Source: a virus
Reading direction: 5' to 3' (one strand)
IMG/VR virus record: IMGVR_UViG_3300046810_000265
Coordinates: 1-33,494 of that record
Length of the DNA stretch: 33,494 bases
Part shown: in pieces, positions 15,773 through 23,430 of the stretch
How the letters are laid out: each line of letters opens with the position of its first letter
How positions within the stretch are numbered: position 1 is the first letter of the stretch
Notes under the pieces: generated by a model
What the model was told of the DNA's origin: nothing
Seen by the model: only the letters and a program-made list of their open reading frames with translations
The model's database searches: none
Made by a program: the position numbers and the translations under genes

Positions 15773-16284
15773 GGGGTAGATCTCTTGTTGAGGTTGAAAA
15801 AAGTGGTGGTCTGTTTCGCCGGCGATTGCCGGCACACGCCTAGCGCGTACTGCTGCAATCCGTGGATCATTTGCCGGCTGAGGGCGAGCTGATCCCGGAG
15901 GGTGAAATAATCCGGTCGAGCGTCTGTTGCGAGTTCGGCGCGACCTGCATCAGCCACGCGGGCGGCGCCGGCGGTCGCGGGCACAGATCCGGTGGCGGGA
16001 CAGGCGGCGCGGACGAGCAGCCGCTGAGTGCCATCGCCAACAGCGAGGCGCAGACGCTGGTTTTCAGTACGTACATGGGTCAATTCCGTTGTGTTGCGTT
16101 GGTCGATCGCGTCCCGCTCGGCGAGCATTGCGCCGCTGATGCGTGCCGCCTCACGCAGGCCGTTCACTTCCCATTGGGCGCTGTCGCGCTCGCGCCGCGC
16201 GGTGTCGCGCTGGTCTTCTAATGTGTCGAAACCGACCCAGACGACCAGGCACAGCACGATCAGGAACAACCCTTCGCGCAGCAT
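15769..16284 (-). CDS. Inner-membrane spanin (Rz-like)
   Basis: A 171-residue protein from the ATG at 16284, beginning with a hydrophobic membrane anchor (LREGLFLIVLCLVVWVGFD) followed by a long charged coiled coil (about 22-80, EDQRDTARRERDSAQWEV). This is the topology of i-spanin Rz, which spans the periplasm and fuses inner and outer membranes at the last step of lysis together with Rz1. It overlaps the endolysin stop and the chaperone start, completing the order holin, endolysin, Rz/Rz1. Confidence 0.8.
   Translation of the reverse strand: MLREGLFLIVLCLVVWVGFDTLEDQRDTARRERDSAQWEVNGLREAARISGAMLAERDAIDQRNTTELTHVRTENQRLRLAVGDGTQRLLVRAACPATGSVPATAGAARVADAGRAELATDARPDYFTLRDQLALSRQMIHGLQQYALGVCRQSPAKQTTTFFNLNKRSTP
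15867..16076 (-). CDS. Outer-membrane spanin lipoprotein (Rz1-like), nested in Rz
   Basis: A 69-residue reading frame embedded in the Rz gene in another frame. It has a short signal peptide with lipobox (LLAMALSGC, Cys about residue 20) followed by a Pro-rich mature part (APPVPPPDLCPRPPAPP). Lipobox plus proline richness and the nested position are the defining signs of Rz1 o-spanins. The protein would be anchored in the outer membrane and bind the C-terminus of Rz. Confidence 0.85.
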   Translation of the reverse strand: MYVLKTSVCASLLAMALSGCSSAPPVPPPDLCPRPPAPPAWLMQVAPNSQQTLDRIISPSGISSPSAGK

Positions 16285-16817
16285 CACAGCCCCTCCGCGC
16301 ACAGCCGGGATTCGGCCAGCCGACGGTTGTGCAGCCCTTGAACAAAACGCTTGCGGCCCTTGGCATCGGTGACAAAAGCCCACACCGGCGTTTTGCCGTC
16401 AGGCGCCCAGGCCAACGCCTTGCAGCCGTCAGCGATCCGGCCGGCGTTGATCAAGCCCACCGCGCGACTGGCGCAGGTGCTGGGCACGCCTACGTTGTGT
16501 GCGTGGCTGCTCAGAGCATCGAACGTGTTCTGACCTACCTGTTGATTGGTGATGCAGTCCGCCAGCAACAACTGGCCTTTACTGATCACCATGTTTTCAA
16601 CCTCGGCGCACCGGTCGTGCGACCAGTAGTCGCCGACGACCACCGGGAACGGACTGGTGTGTCGAGTGATGCCCATGCACACCGTTGGCAGGCCTCGGGC
16701 GAGCTTGTCGGCATAGACGACGTTTTCCCCGTTACCTTCCCAATTGCCCAAGAACGCCACCAGTGAGGTACTGACGAGCGCGAGCGTGCCGGCGGCGATC
16801 TTGTTACGCAGGCTCAT
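16284..16817 (-). CDS. Endolysin, glycoside hydrolase 24-type lysozyme with N-terminal SAR-like segment
   Basis: A 177-residue protein from the ATG at 16817 (ATGA overlap with the holin gene). Residues about 6-25 form a weakly hydrophobic Ala/Gly/Ser/Thr-rich segment, like the signal-arrest-release segments of P21-type endolysins, which are exported by Sec and later released. Then WEG (catalytic Glu), YADKLARGLPTVCMG and the downstream ITRH match the E-D-T region of phage lysozymes, though spacing between Glu, Asp and Thr is a few residues longer than in T4 lysozyme. The product should cleave peptidoglycan glycan strands. SAR identity is inferred. Confidence 0.82.
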   Translation of the reverse strand: MSLRNKIAAGTLALVSTSLVAFLGNWEGNGENVVYADKLARGLPTVCMGITRHTSPFPVVVGDYWSHDRCAEVENMVISKGQLLLADCITNQQVGQNTFDALSSHAHNVGVPSTCASRAVGLINAGRIADGCKALAWAPDGKTPVWAFVTDAKGRKRFVQGLHNRRLAESRLCAEGL

Positions 16818-17143
16818 GGGATAAACACACGAAGCAGCACCGGCCCGAACATCTGCAAGATGGCCCATAGGGTGCTGGCGATCGCCAGCGCCCAGGTGAT
16901 TTTGCTGGCAATCGCAGACACAACGGCCGTCAGCCTTTGCTGGCCTACGTTCAGTTCTGCCAACTGGCCAGACATGTGTTCAAAACGCTGCTCCAGCATG
17001 GTTACGCGGGTAGGCACCAGCTCATGCCGGGTTTCCATCTGGCCCAGGCGATAGTCGATCATCGCAACATCCCGCTCGATCGCGGTAAGCCGGCCATGTG
17101 CCGAAAGCGGTGCAGTGGGAGTAGGCTGGAGACTGTCGCTCAT
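16814..17143 (-). CDS. Putative holin, coiled coil plus C-terminal membrane segment
   Basis: A 109-residue protein. Residues about 18-80 are helical and probably a coiled coil (AIERDVAMIDYRLGQMETRH); residues about 82-106 are one hydrophobic segment (ITWALAIASTLWAILQMFGPVLL). It lies directly upstream of the endolysin with a 4-bp overlap, which is the classical place of a holin. The topology resembles XhlA-type proteins and type III holins. It is called holin mainly from context. Confidence 0.7.
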   Translation of the reverse strand: MSDSLQPTPTAPLSAHGRLTAIERDVAMIDYRLGQMETRHELVPTRVTMLEQRFEHMSGQLAELNVGQQRLTAVVSAIASKITWALAIASTLWAILQMFGPVLLRVFIP

Positions 17144-17352
17144 CGGCGGTTTCCTTTTTCAAAGGTGGTCTGGCACTGGACGCACCGCGCCATGCCGCCC
17201 AGCGCCTGGCGCGCCGGTGGGATCTCTTTGTCGCAGTCCTGGCAATGGGTCAGGCTTGGCCCGACCGGCACCGGCTTCAGCAGCTGGGCCTTGATCGCCT
17301 GATCACGTTGGCGTTGCTCCAGCTCCTGGGCGCGGTCGAACCAGTCCACCAT
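17140..17352 (-). CDS. TraR/DksA-type zinc finger protein
   Basis: A 70-residue protein with HCQDC near 36-40 and CVQC at 57-60, the C4 zinc finger of the TraR/DksA family, preceded by a short helical N-terminus (DRAQELEQRQRDQAI). TraR and DksA enter the secondary channel of RNA polymerase and change promoter use without binding DNA. The protein overlaps the tail tube gene stop at TAATG and the holin start at ATGA, thus is made with late proteins. A role in shifting host transcription late in infection is inferred. Confidence 0.85.
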   Translation of the reverse strand: MVDWFDRAQELEQRQRDQAIKAQLLKPVPVGPSLTHCQDCDKEIPPARQALGGMARCVQCQTTFEKGNRR

Positions 17353-17804
17353 TACCGAAGCCCCTCGATCTCAGAAGCGTCGAGGTACGGAACGCCGTTG
17401 ATGTGGACAAAGTCCGGACTGGTGACGTCGAACGGCACTTTGTGCTTGGTTTTCTCGCCACCCTTCGGATCGATCCCCAACAGGCTGGAGATTTTCACCT
17501 TGCAGCCGAACGCCTCCACGCGCAGTTCCTCGTCTTCGCCGGCCTTGGCGAAGAACACCGCATCAAACGGTTTCAGTGCGCGGAAGCTGCCCGCCGATCG
17601 CGCCGCGTCGATCAGCAAATTGAAGTTGGTGGTATCCAATTCGAATTCGCCGGCAGCAGAGACGTCGCCGTCCACGGTGCCGTCCGGGACGCCACGGGTC
17701 TGGGCCACGGCTGAGTTGTCGGTGATGTCCAGGGTGCAGCTTTCGACGTGCAGCGCGATATCGCCCAGGCTCACGTCGAAGTTCTTGCCGCCAATCTTTG
17801 CCAT
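17352..17804 (-). CDS. Tail tube protein, DUF2597 family
   Basis: A 150-residue protein matching the DUF2597 family pattern (MAKIGGKNFDVSLGDI, SCTLDITDNSAVAQTRGVPDG, DVSAAGEFELDTTNFNLL). The position right after the sheath equals that of P2 FII, and a two-sheet beta protein of this size suits a tail tube subunit. Six bases separate it from the sheath stop, so co-translation is likely. Tube function is well supported by context and moderately by sequence. Confidence 0.83.
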   Translation of the reverse strand: MAKIGGKNFDVSLGDIALHVESCTLDITDNSAVAQTRGVPDGTVDGDVSAAGEFELDTTNFNLLIDAARSAGSFRALKPFDAVFFAKAGEDEELRVEAFGCKVKISSLLGIDPKGGEKTKHKVPFDVTSPDFVHINGVPYLDASEIEGLR

Positions 17805-17810
17805 GGGGTG

Positions 17811-18926
17811 TTACTCCGCTTTGTCAGTGGAAAGATCCAGGGCAATGTTCGCCGTGAGGTCTTTCGGGCAGTTCAGGGGTTTGAGCTTGATGTAGGCCGC
17901 GACCTTGGTTTTGCTCAGCCATTCCAGTACCAGGTCGCCGTCCTTCGGCTGCTCGATGTCGCCGGGGAACACTTCACCGTTGAACTTGACGGACTTGGCC
18001 ATGGCACGCAGCGGCGCCATCAACTGGTTGGTATTTACAGCCATGCTGTTGGGGGTGTTGTTCAACCGGCGATCGGCCACGCGGCGAATCAGCAGCGGGC
18101 GGATCTGGCGAGCGGCCTTGTCGGTGATGCGCAGGTACTCGACGACTTGAAAGTCACTGCCGGGGGTGTCCAGCATGTTGCCGTCACCCCAATACACGCC
18201 CGGGTAATCCGGATAGGTCTGCGATACAGAGAAACGCGCTCGATCCAGCTCGCTGCGTACAGCCGAAGGCAGCGGCACTTTTTCGCCATCGATTGGCACA
18301 GGGCCAAGACCCAGCACCGGGCCGGTGGCTACCCGCATCGGGCTGTCCGCGATGCTCACGGAAGAATGCGCCAGGCGCCCGGAGAGAACGCCGAGGTCGT
18401 TGCCGTGCAGTTGCGGCACTGGCAAGACACGCGGCGCGGCCAGATCCGCCACCAGCACCTTTTGCTCGCTCACGTACTGCGCCCAGGTCTGCTCGGCAGT
18501 GATGCCAGCGACGGATGCCATAACAAACACGCGGCGCCCGTATTTGTTGTTGAGGGCGATTGCAGCATCGTGCATGGCTGACAGCTCAGCGGCCGCGGTG
18601 ACAGGCTTGGTAATCACCACCGCCTCCACGGAAAAGCCCTGTTGCTGGGCTTTTTCCAGCGCGGTTTCCCAGTCGCCCTCGGCGCCGATCGGCGCGGCGA
18701 TACAGGCCCAGCGCTGACCACCGTTCAAGCGGGCGGCGGTGATTTGGGTTTTCAGATCGCTGACCGGGACGCCCAGGGTGGCGTCCAGATCGCTGTCGGT
18801 GTTCAGCGCGATGAACTGGCCGACGTTCTTGCCGGCCGGGCCGATGAAAAGAAAGTAACGTTCAACCTCAGTCACGGCACCCTGGCCCAGATTGAGATTG
18901 TCGACGGTGACTTGACCGAGTGCCAT
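17811..18926 (-). CDS. Tail sheath protein, DUF2586 family
   Basis: A 371-residue protein fitting DUF2586, the sheath of K139-type P2-like phages. It begins MALGQVTVDNLNLGQGAVTEV and contains YPGVYWGDGNMLDTPGSDFQVVEYLRI in outline near residues 240-265 and a C-terminal part with WLSKTKVAAYIKLKPL, the pattern of sheath C-terminal arms. Together with the tube gene next to it this shows a contractile tail, so the phage is a myophage. Smaller than P2 FI (396). Confidence 0.87.
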   Translation of the reverse strand: MALGQVTVDNLNLGQGAVTEVERYFLFIGPAGKNVGQFIALNTDSDLDATLGVPVSDLKTQITAARLNGGQRWACIAAPIGAEGDWETALEKAQQQGFSVEAVVITKPVTAAAELSAMHDAAIALNNKYGRRVFVMASVAGITAEQTWAQYVSEQKVLVADLAAPRVLPVPQLHGNDLGVLSGRLAHSSVSIADSPMRVATGPVLGLGPVPIDGEKVPLPSAVRSELDRARFSVSQTYPDYPGVYWGDGNMLDTPGSDFQVVEYLRITDKAARQIRPLLIRRVADRRLNNTPNSMAVNTNQLMAPLRAMAKSVKFNGEVFPGDIEQPKDGDLVLEWLSKTKVAAYIKLKPLNCPKDLTANIALDLSTDKAE

Positions 18927-18937
18927 GCAGTGCCTCG

Positions 18938-19618
18938 TTAGCGGGGTGAAGTTAGGATTTGTTGAAAGACCTGGTTAACCAACTCGCGGGTTTCATTACC
19001 GGTGGCCACGCCGAGGAACTGGCGTTTAGGCAGGGTGATGTCCCAGCTTTGAGCGCCGGACGTCTCGGTTTTTTCCTTGTTCAAAATGCGGATCAGCAGC
19101 CCGGCCTTGGCGTAATTCACATGCTGCTGAATCCACGCTACTGAAGGCCGTGTCGGCTTTTTCTTGCCCTTCTGCCGAACGCTGAATTCGAGCTTGCGCA
19201 GGCGTTTAGCTTGTTTGTCAGTGCAAGCAATGCCCGGCGGTACGTTGTTCCAGCGGCGCATTTGCGCAGCGGTACGTCGCTCGGTGGCGCCGTTGTGTTG
19301 CTGCGTGGCAACCCAGCGCGTCAGCGCGTTTTTCCAGCCCAGTTCCGCTTCGTCCGCACTGACCCGCGTGACCACGAGCAGTTTGGCCAGACCGGCTTCC
19401 ATCTTTTTTTTGCCCTTGGCTGATCCCTTGCGCTCGGCGAACGGCGTACCGTCCAAGTTGTGCTGATCGCGCTGGCGTTTGCGGCTCATCGAGCGCACCC
19501 GCTTGGTCACGTTGTTCAGCAGACGCCGGCGCAGTTTAGGCGGCAGCTCAAGCAAGGCCAGTTGGGCATCGAGGTTGAGCAAGCCCCGGACATCGAGGTC
19601 GCACGGATTAGCGCTCAC
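18938..19618 (-). CDS. S: Virion morphogenesis / tail completion protein S (gpS-like)
   Basis: A 226-residue basic protein; the start is a GTG at 19618 with GAGG about ten bases upstream, overlapping the R gene end by 11 bp. The pattern LLNNVTKRVRSMSRKRQRDQHNLDGTPFAERK is typical of the phage virion morphogenesis family that contains P2 gpS (150 residues) and Mu gpG. It has an inserted Lys-rich middle compared with P2, making it longer. Such proteins act at the head-proximal end of the tail (tail terminator or completion). Confidence 0.85.
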   Translation of the reverse strand: MSANPCDLDVRGLLNLDAQLALLELPPKLRRRLLNNVTKRVRSMSRKRQRDQHNLDGTPFAERKGSAKGKKKMEAGLAKLLVVTRVSADEAELGWKNALTRWVATQQHNGATERRTAAQMRRWNNVPPGIACTDKQAKRLRKLEFSVRQKGKKKPTRPSVAWIQQHVNYAKAGLLIRILNKEKTETSGAQSWDITLPKRQFLGVATGNETRELVNQVFQQILTSPR

Positions 19619-20057
19619 CGGTGGCCACCTCGCCGCGATCGGCAACCCACAGGTCAAACGGGATAAACGCCCAGCGTTTGCCGAAGGCTTCGATCTCCCC
19701 GGCCGGTTCTTCAGACAGGTACTGCGGCTCGACAAATTCCAGCGTGATTTCCACGTCGAACAGGTCGGTGTCCAATGGATCTACCGCAAACTCCGGCGCC
19801 GGCAGTTCGTACCGGTCGCGGTCGGCGTCGTGGTTTTCCAGCCAACTGCCGACCAGGGCCATCAGCCGAGCAGGATGGTCGGCAAAGCGCTCCAGAATGA
19901 TCGCGGCTTGATAGTGCATGTCGGCAAAGTGCATGCCGTCGACGTCGGGCTTCCAGACCAGCACAAGCTTCACCTGCTCGGTGAAACTGTCGAGCTGTTC
20001 CGGCTGCACCAGGCGCCGTTCGCGCAGGTACGCGGTCAGACCTTGCAGCTTGTTCAT
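19608..20057 (-). CDS. R: Tail completion protein R (gpR)
   Basis: A 149-residue protein (P2 gpR is 155), with MNKLQGLTAYLRERRLVQPEQLDSF at the start, the usual N-terminal pattern of the GpR family, and ITLEFVEP near the C-terminus. The family acts in completing the tail and joining it to the head. The ATG at 20057 overlaps the stop of the L gene (ATGA). Order L-R-S matches P2 with the lysis genes moved elsewhere. Confidence 0.87.
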   Translation of the reverse strand: MNKLQGLTAYLRERRLVQPEQLDSFTEQVKLVLVWKPDVDGMHFADMHYQAAIILERFADHPARLMALVGSWLENHDADRDRYELPAPEFAVDPLDTDLFDVEITLEFVEPQYLSEEPAGEIEAFGKRWAFIPFDLWVADRGEVATGER

Positions 20058-20518
20058 AGCAGCGCCGCCGTGATGCGGCCACGGCCTTGCAGCACGCGCA
20101 CAGCCGACTGGCTGAACGCCAAGAACGTTTCCTTGAGTTCAGGTGCTTCCTTCGCGGTGTTCTCGGCGTTTTCGCGCCGGGTCACGGATGCGAACTGAGG
20201 CAACGCGCTGGCCTTGGCGCGGCAGTACACGGCGCGCTTGTACAACTTGGCCTTCCACAAACCTTGCGAAAGTAGCAGCGGATCCGCCGCTTCGACGTTG
20301 GTGATGCCCAAGGCTTCCCAGCGTTGTTTCCGCTCGGTCAGATCGGTGTTGACCTCGGCCATTGCGATCATCAAAGCGTCGGTCAGCAGATCGCCCAGGA
20401 ACTCCGCCGGCAGGCGGTAGCCCTTCTGAAACTCGGACACGGAGAGGTTCGGCCAAAAGCCGTCGTTCTCGATTGTCTGTTCCACAAAGGTGGTTGGATT
20501 CCCGGAAAAGCTGCTCAT
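20054..20518 (-). CDS. L: Head completion/stabilisation protein L (gpL)
   Basis: A 154-residue protein (P2 gpL 169). It carries the gpL pattern: NDGFWPNLSVSEFQKGYRLP near the start, LTDALMIAMAEVN, and KLYKRAVYCRAKA in the second half. gpL closes the filled head and forms the connector to the tail. 98 bp separate it from the small terminase gene; this gap has no gene. Confidence 0.9.
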   Translation of the reverse strand: MSSFSGNPTTFVEQTIENDGFWPNLSVSEFQKGYRLPAEFLGDLLTDALMIAMAEVNTDLTERKQRWEALGITNVEAADPLLLSQGLWKAKLYKRAVYCRAKASALPQFASVTRRENAENTAKEAPELKETFLAFSQSAVRVLQGRGRITAALL

Positions 20519-20616
20519 TGCTGGCCACTCAAATAGGGGCGGGAAAACTGTTTCAGTGAGTCATGGCCGTAAATGGTTGGCTCACATCCACAGTTTCTCG
20601 CCGGGGGGGTAGTCGG

Positions 20617-21321
20617 TTATTCGGTGGCGTTGTTAGCCAGTTCTTTTGCCAGCGCTTTGCGAGCGCCTTCCAGGCGCGTGCCCACACCGGCGGCGGGGTG
20701 CAATTCAGTGGCGCGTTCAAAGTGGGTGATGGCTTTCGCCCATTCCTTGGCGTCGAGCGCACGGATGCCAATCAACTTGTGGTACTTGGCCGGGATCTGT
20801 TCGGTCAGATCCCATTCACCATCCACGAAGGGCAGCATGTTGCTCAGGTACGGCTCGGGGTTGCGCCCGCACTTCTGTTCGTTTTCGGCCCACTCGATCA
20901 CCGCATCGCCAACGAAGGTTGGGATGTCACGTTTGAAGCGCTCAGGCATGGGTTGCCCTTGCCCAATGGCGAACATCGCCACTTCAAGGCCCAATTCGAA
21001 CTGCTCGGTGTCGAACAGCCAGACCATGACTTGCACCAGTACCGAGTTCGGGTGATTCAGCCCGGAATCGCGGTAGCGCTCGACGTAGTCCATGTATTTG
21101 GGCAGCAGTTCGTCGCGTTTGAGCTGCTGGCGGCTGGCGAGGTTGTTCATCTCGCTGAGGCGTTCCAGATCGATCGCCAGCGCGCCTTCCATCAGCTTGA
21201 GGTGCTTTTGCGCATTGGCTGGGCTGGCCAGTGCAGTGCTAGAACTGTAAGGCTCGGCGGCTCCCACCGCCGCCGGGCCTAAGGCCAGAACACGCCGCTT
21301 GTGCGCGAGTGCGATGCTCAC
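20617..21321 (-). CDS. M: Terminase small subunit M (gpM)
   Basis: A 234-residue protein (P2 gpM 247). The start is GTG 21321 in a GTGA overlap with the capsid stop. It includes HPNSVLVQVMVWLFDTEQF and MPERFKRDIPTFVGDAVIEWAE, typical of gpM, followed by a C-terminal segment with tetratricopeptide-like AIRALDAKEWAKAITHFERATELHP in outline. gpM recognises cos and, with the large subunit P, cuts and packages DNA. The P2 relation implies cos packaging. Confidence 0.9.
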   Translation of the reverse strand: MSIALAHKRRVLALGPAAVGAAEPYSSSTALASPANAQKHLKLMEGALAIDLERLSEMNNLASRQQLKRDELLPKYMDYVERYRDSGLNHPNSVLVQVMVWLFDTEQFELGLEVAMFAIGQGQPMPERFKRDIPTFVGDAVIEWAENEQKCGRNPEPYLSNMLPFVDGEWDLTEQIPAKYHKLIGIRALDAKEWAKAITHFERATELHPAAGVGTRLEGARKALAKELANNATE

Positions 21322-22340
21322 GGCAGAAGTTCCAGGTTGGCCGCTTCAATGGCCGCGAATTTCTCCAACTGCTCGATCACGTAGCCCTCGTTGCGGCCGT
21401 TGTAATCTTCGACGCGGGAGCGTTTCGGGTTCTCGATCAAGTGCCGGCGCCAGCTGCTGTCCTGGAAGTACAGCGACAGGTTGTCCCAACTGGTGACCAC
21501 TAGACCCGTGGCTGGAAAGTGTGGGATCAGGAAGGACGGCAAGCCGCCATAAGTGGCGATCACCTGGGCACCTTCAATCCGTTCTTTCTCGGTCGGGGTG
21601 TCGCCTTGCTTGGCGTACAGCTTGCCTTTGTCATTGGCCAACAGGTCGCTGCCGATGATCGCGATCAGATCGCCGGCATCACGGAACACCGGATCAATCA
21701 TCTGTTTGACGTCATGCACCAGGGCGTCAAGGTTGGCGTAGTCGCCGCCGGCGCCGAGGGTGATTTTGCCGGCGGTTTTACCTTCCTTGAGTACCTGGGC
21801 GGGAATCTGTTCGCGGGCGATTTGCAGCCAACCCTTATTCACATCCTCAAGCATCGGGTGCGCGACGATATCGGTCTGCGGCGCCGCGTGGGTGCCGTGC
21901 CAGCCGATCATGATTCGATCGAGGGCGATCTGACGCTGCACAGCCGCGCTGTAGCGATCGGCAAAGTCGGGGAACTTGGCCCAGCTGTCGATCTTGGCGA
22001 ACGACAGCCCCACATCTGATTCGGTGTGGAACAGCTCATAGTCCAGGCCCGAAAGATCGCTGAAATCCTTGGCTTCACGGTCGGTCGTTTTGGTGTTGGT
22101 GCGGCTGGACACTGGCCCAGTGACGCCGATCATCACCTTTTGACCTTTGATTTCGCTGACCGGAACCACGTTGATGCGACTCAGAAAGTCGGATTTCTCG
22201 GTGATTTTGTCGTTCAGTTCCTGGGCGATTGCGGGTTCAACGGCGAACTGGCGAGAGGCGTCCTGGACGTTGTACGTCTCGGCCAGATCGTCCTGCATCA
22301 GAGCGAACTGCTCTTGGGCGTTACTGCTCAGCGTGGCCAT
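21318..22340 (-). CDS. N: Major capsid protein N (gpN)
   Basis: A 340-residue protein (P2 gpN 357) with the gpN pattern: N-terminal scaffold-interacting arm with the conserved FLSRINVVPVSEIKGQKV, central HTESDVGLSFAKIDSWAKFPDF, and C-terminal ENLSLYFQ-type motif (WDNLSLYFQDSSWRRHLIENPKRSRVEDY in outline). It has the HK97 fold by family knowledge. In P2 it is trimmed at the N-terminus by gpO. Encoded just after the scaffold/protease gene. Confidence 0.95.
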   Translation of the reverse strand: MATLSSNAQEQFALMQDDLAETYNVQDASRQFAVEPAIAQELNDKITEKSDFLSRINVVPVSEIKGQKVMIGVTGPVSSRTNTKTTDREAKDFSDLSGLDYELFHTESDVGLSFAKIDSWAKFPDFADRYSAAVQRQIALDRIMIGWHGTHAAPQTDIVAHPMLEDVNKGWLQIAREQIPAQVLKEGKTAGKITLGAGGDYANLDALVHDVKQMIDPVFRDAGDLIAIIGSDLLANDKGKLYAKQGDTPTEKERIEGAQVIATYGGLPSFLIPHFPATGLVVTSWDNLSLYFQDSSWRRHLIENPKRSRVEDYNGRNEGYVIEQLEKFAAIEAANLELLP

Positions 22341-23267
22341 TTACACGACTCTCCGCTTTTGGCTGTGAGTCGCGCCGGTGGAACGCGGCACCTGGCGGCC
22401 CTTCGGGGTGTTGAGCAGCGTGTTGAATTTCTTGTCCAGGTTGGCAATCGCAGTGGCCAACGCGGTGGTGGTCGAGGCGCCTTTGCGGCGGCGGGAGAAT
22501 TCGCGCTCTTCTTCAGCGGCGTCGAGAATGTCCTGAACGGAAGTTTCGACGTTATCAATCGGTTCCTGCTCGACCACTACGTCAGTGGTCACAGGCTCGA
22601 TCAAGGTTTGAATGCCGGCAGTCACAAGCAGCAACTGCTCGACCAGGGCCGCCAGCGCTTTGGCTGTAGCTTCATCCATTGGGGGTTTGCTCTCTGTTTG
22701 GGTTTGCGAGGGTGCTGCGGAGGATTCTTCAATGCCGAGCCGCTTGAACAGGCTGGTGAACATCGCAGCCAGCTTGCTCAGGTCGCCTTTTGGCTCAACA
22801 TCCATCAGGGGGCCAAGTTCGACCGAGGCGGCGAAATACGCGGCCTTACTGGTTTTGTGGGAGAAATACAGTTCTTGAGTGCCGAGGCTGGCCGGCGAGT
22901 CGGTAACGGCCAGACCGGTCAAATAGGTTTTGCCCGAGCCAGCAAAGTTGGGAGTGACTTCAATGCTGGTGAACAGTTTTTCGCCCTGGTCATTCAGCGA
23001 CAGCAATTTGTCATTGGGCTTGAGCTGTGCCTCAAGGGCGATTTGCCCCGGCTCCAGATCTTCGCCTTCCTCAACCAGGCGGACGGCGTAGACGGTGCCG
23101 TGGGAACCCATCCAGCGTTCGTGTTCGCTCCAGATGACTGCCGTGTATTTCGACGGCTTGTAGGTTTCGGCGACATCGCGCAGTTCCTGGGGAAGGATCT
23201 CGCGGCCATCGGCGGTGGTGCCGCTGGTGGCGACACGTTTCCATAACGAAACAAGGGAACGGGGCAT
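22341..23267 (-). CDS. O: Capsid scaffolding protein and serine protease O (gpO)
   Basis: A 308-residue protein (P2 gpO 284). The N-terminal protease part shows candidate catalytic residues D20, H49 (in SEHERW) and a Ser in VTDSPASLGT (S124 or S127), corresponding to the Asp-His-Ser triad known from P2 gpO. The C-terminal third (about 230-308) is a helical, Gln/Glu/Arg-rich scaffold part. It processes itself, the capsid protein and the portal during head assembly. First gene of the leftward late operon. Confidence 0.92.
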   Translation of the reverse strand: MPRSLVSLWKRVATSGTTADGREILPQELRDVAETYKPSKYTAVIWSEHERWMGSHGTVYAVRLVEEGEDLEPGQIALEAQLKPNDKLLSLNDQGEKLFTSIEVTPNFAGSGKTYLTGLAVTDSPASLGTQELYFSHKTSKAAYFAASVELGPLMDVEPKGDLSKLAAMFTSLFKRLGIEESSAAPSQTQTESKPPMDEATAKALAALVEQLLLVTAGIQTLIEPVTTDVVVEQEPIDNVETSVQDILDAAEEEREFSRRRKGASTTTALATAIANLDKKFNTLLNTPKGRQVPRSTGATHSQKRRVV

Positions 23268-23430
23268 GGGCGTTAACTGTGCTCAATCGGTGGTTTGAGC
23301 CACCACGATAGGGAGCCACCAGCGCCCAAACAAACGCTTTGCTTTCGCGTTCCTCCTATTTTCACGATCTAGGAGGATGGCGGAATTTAACACCGCGTTT
23401 TACCGGTTTTCGCCGCATAGACTGCGGCCC
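23268..23430. promoter_or_regulatory. Divergent late control region (O operon / terminase-portal operon)
   Basis: The 163 bp between the O and terminase starts should hold the two divergent late promoters that the Ogr-type activator controls in P2. I see a perfect dyad GCTCAA-N8-TTGAGC at 23281-23300 and a direct repeat GAGCCACCA at 23297-23305 and 23313-23321. These are candidate activator sites; they do not fit the P2 TGT-N12-ACA consensus exactly. An AGGAGG at 23370-23375 directly abuts the ATG at 23377 and therefore does not support that ATG as start. Confidence 0.5.

Noticed and set aside
22026-23246. A 406-residue plus-strand open frame opposite capsid and scaffold genes
   Set aside because: Antisense shadow; both minus-strand genes are clear P2 gpN and gpO relatives.
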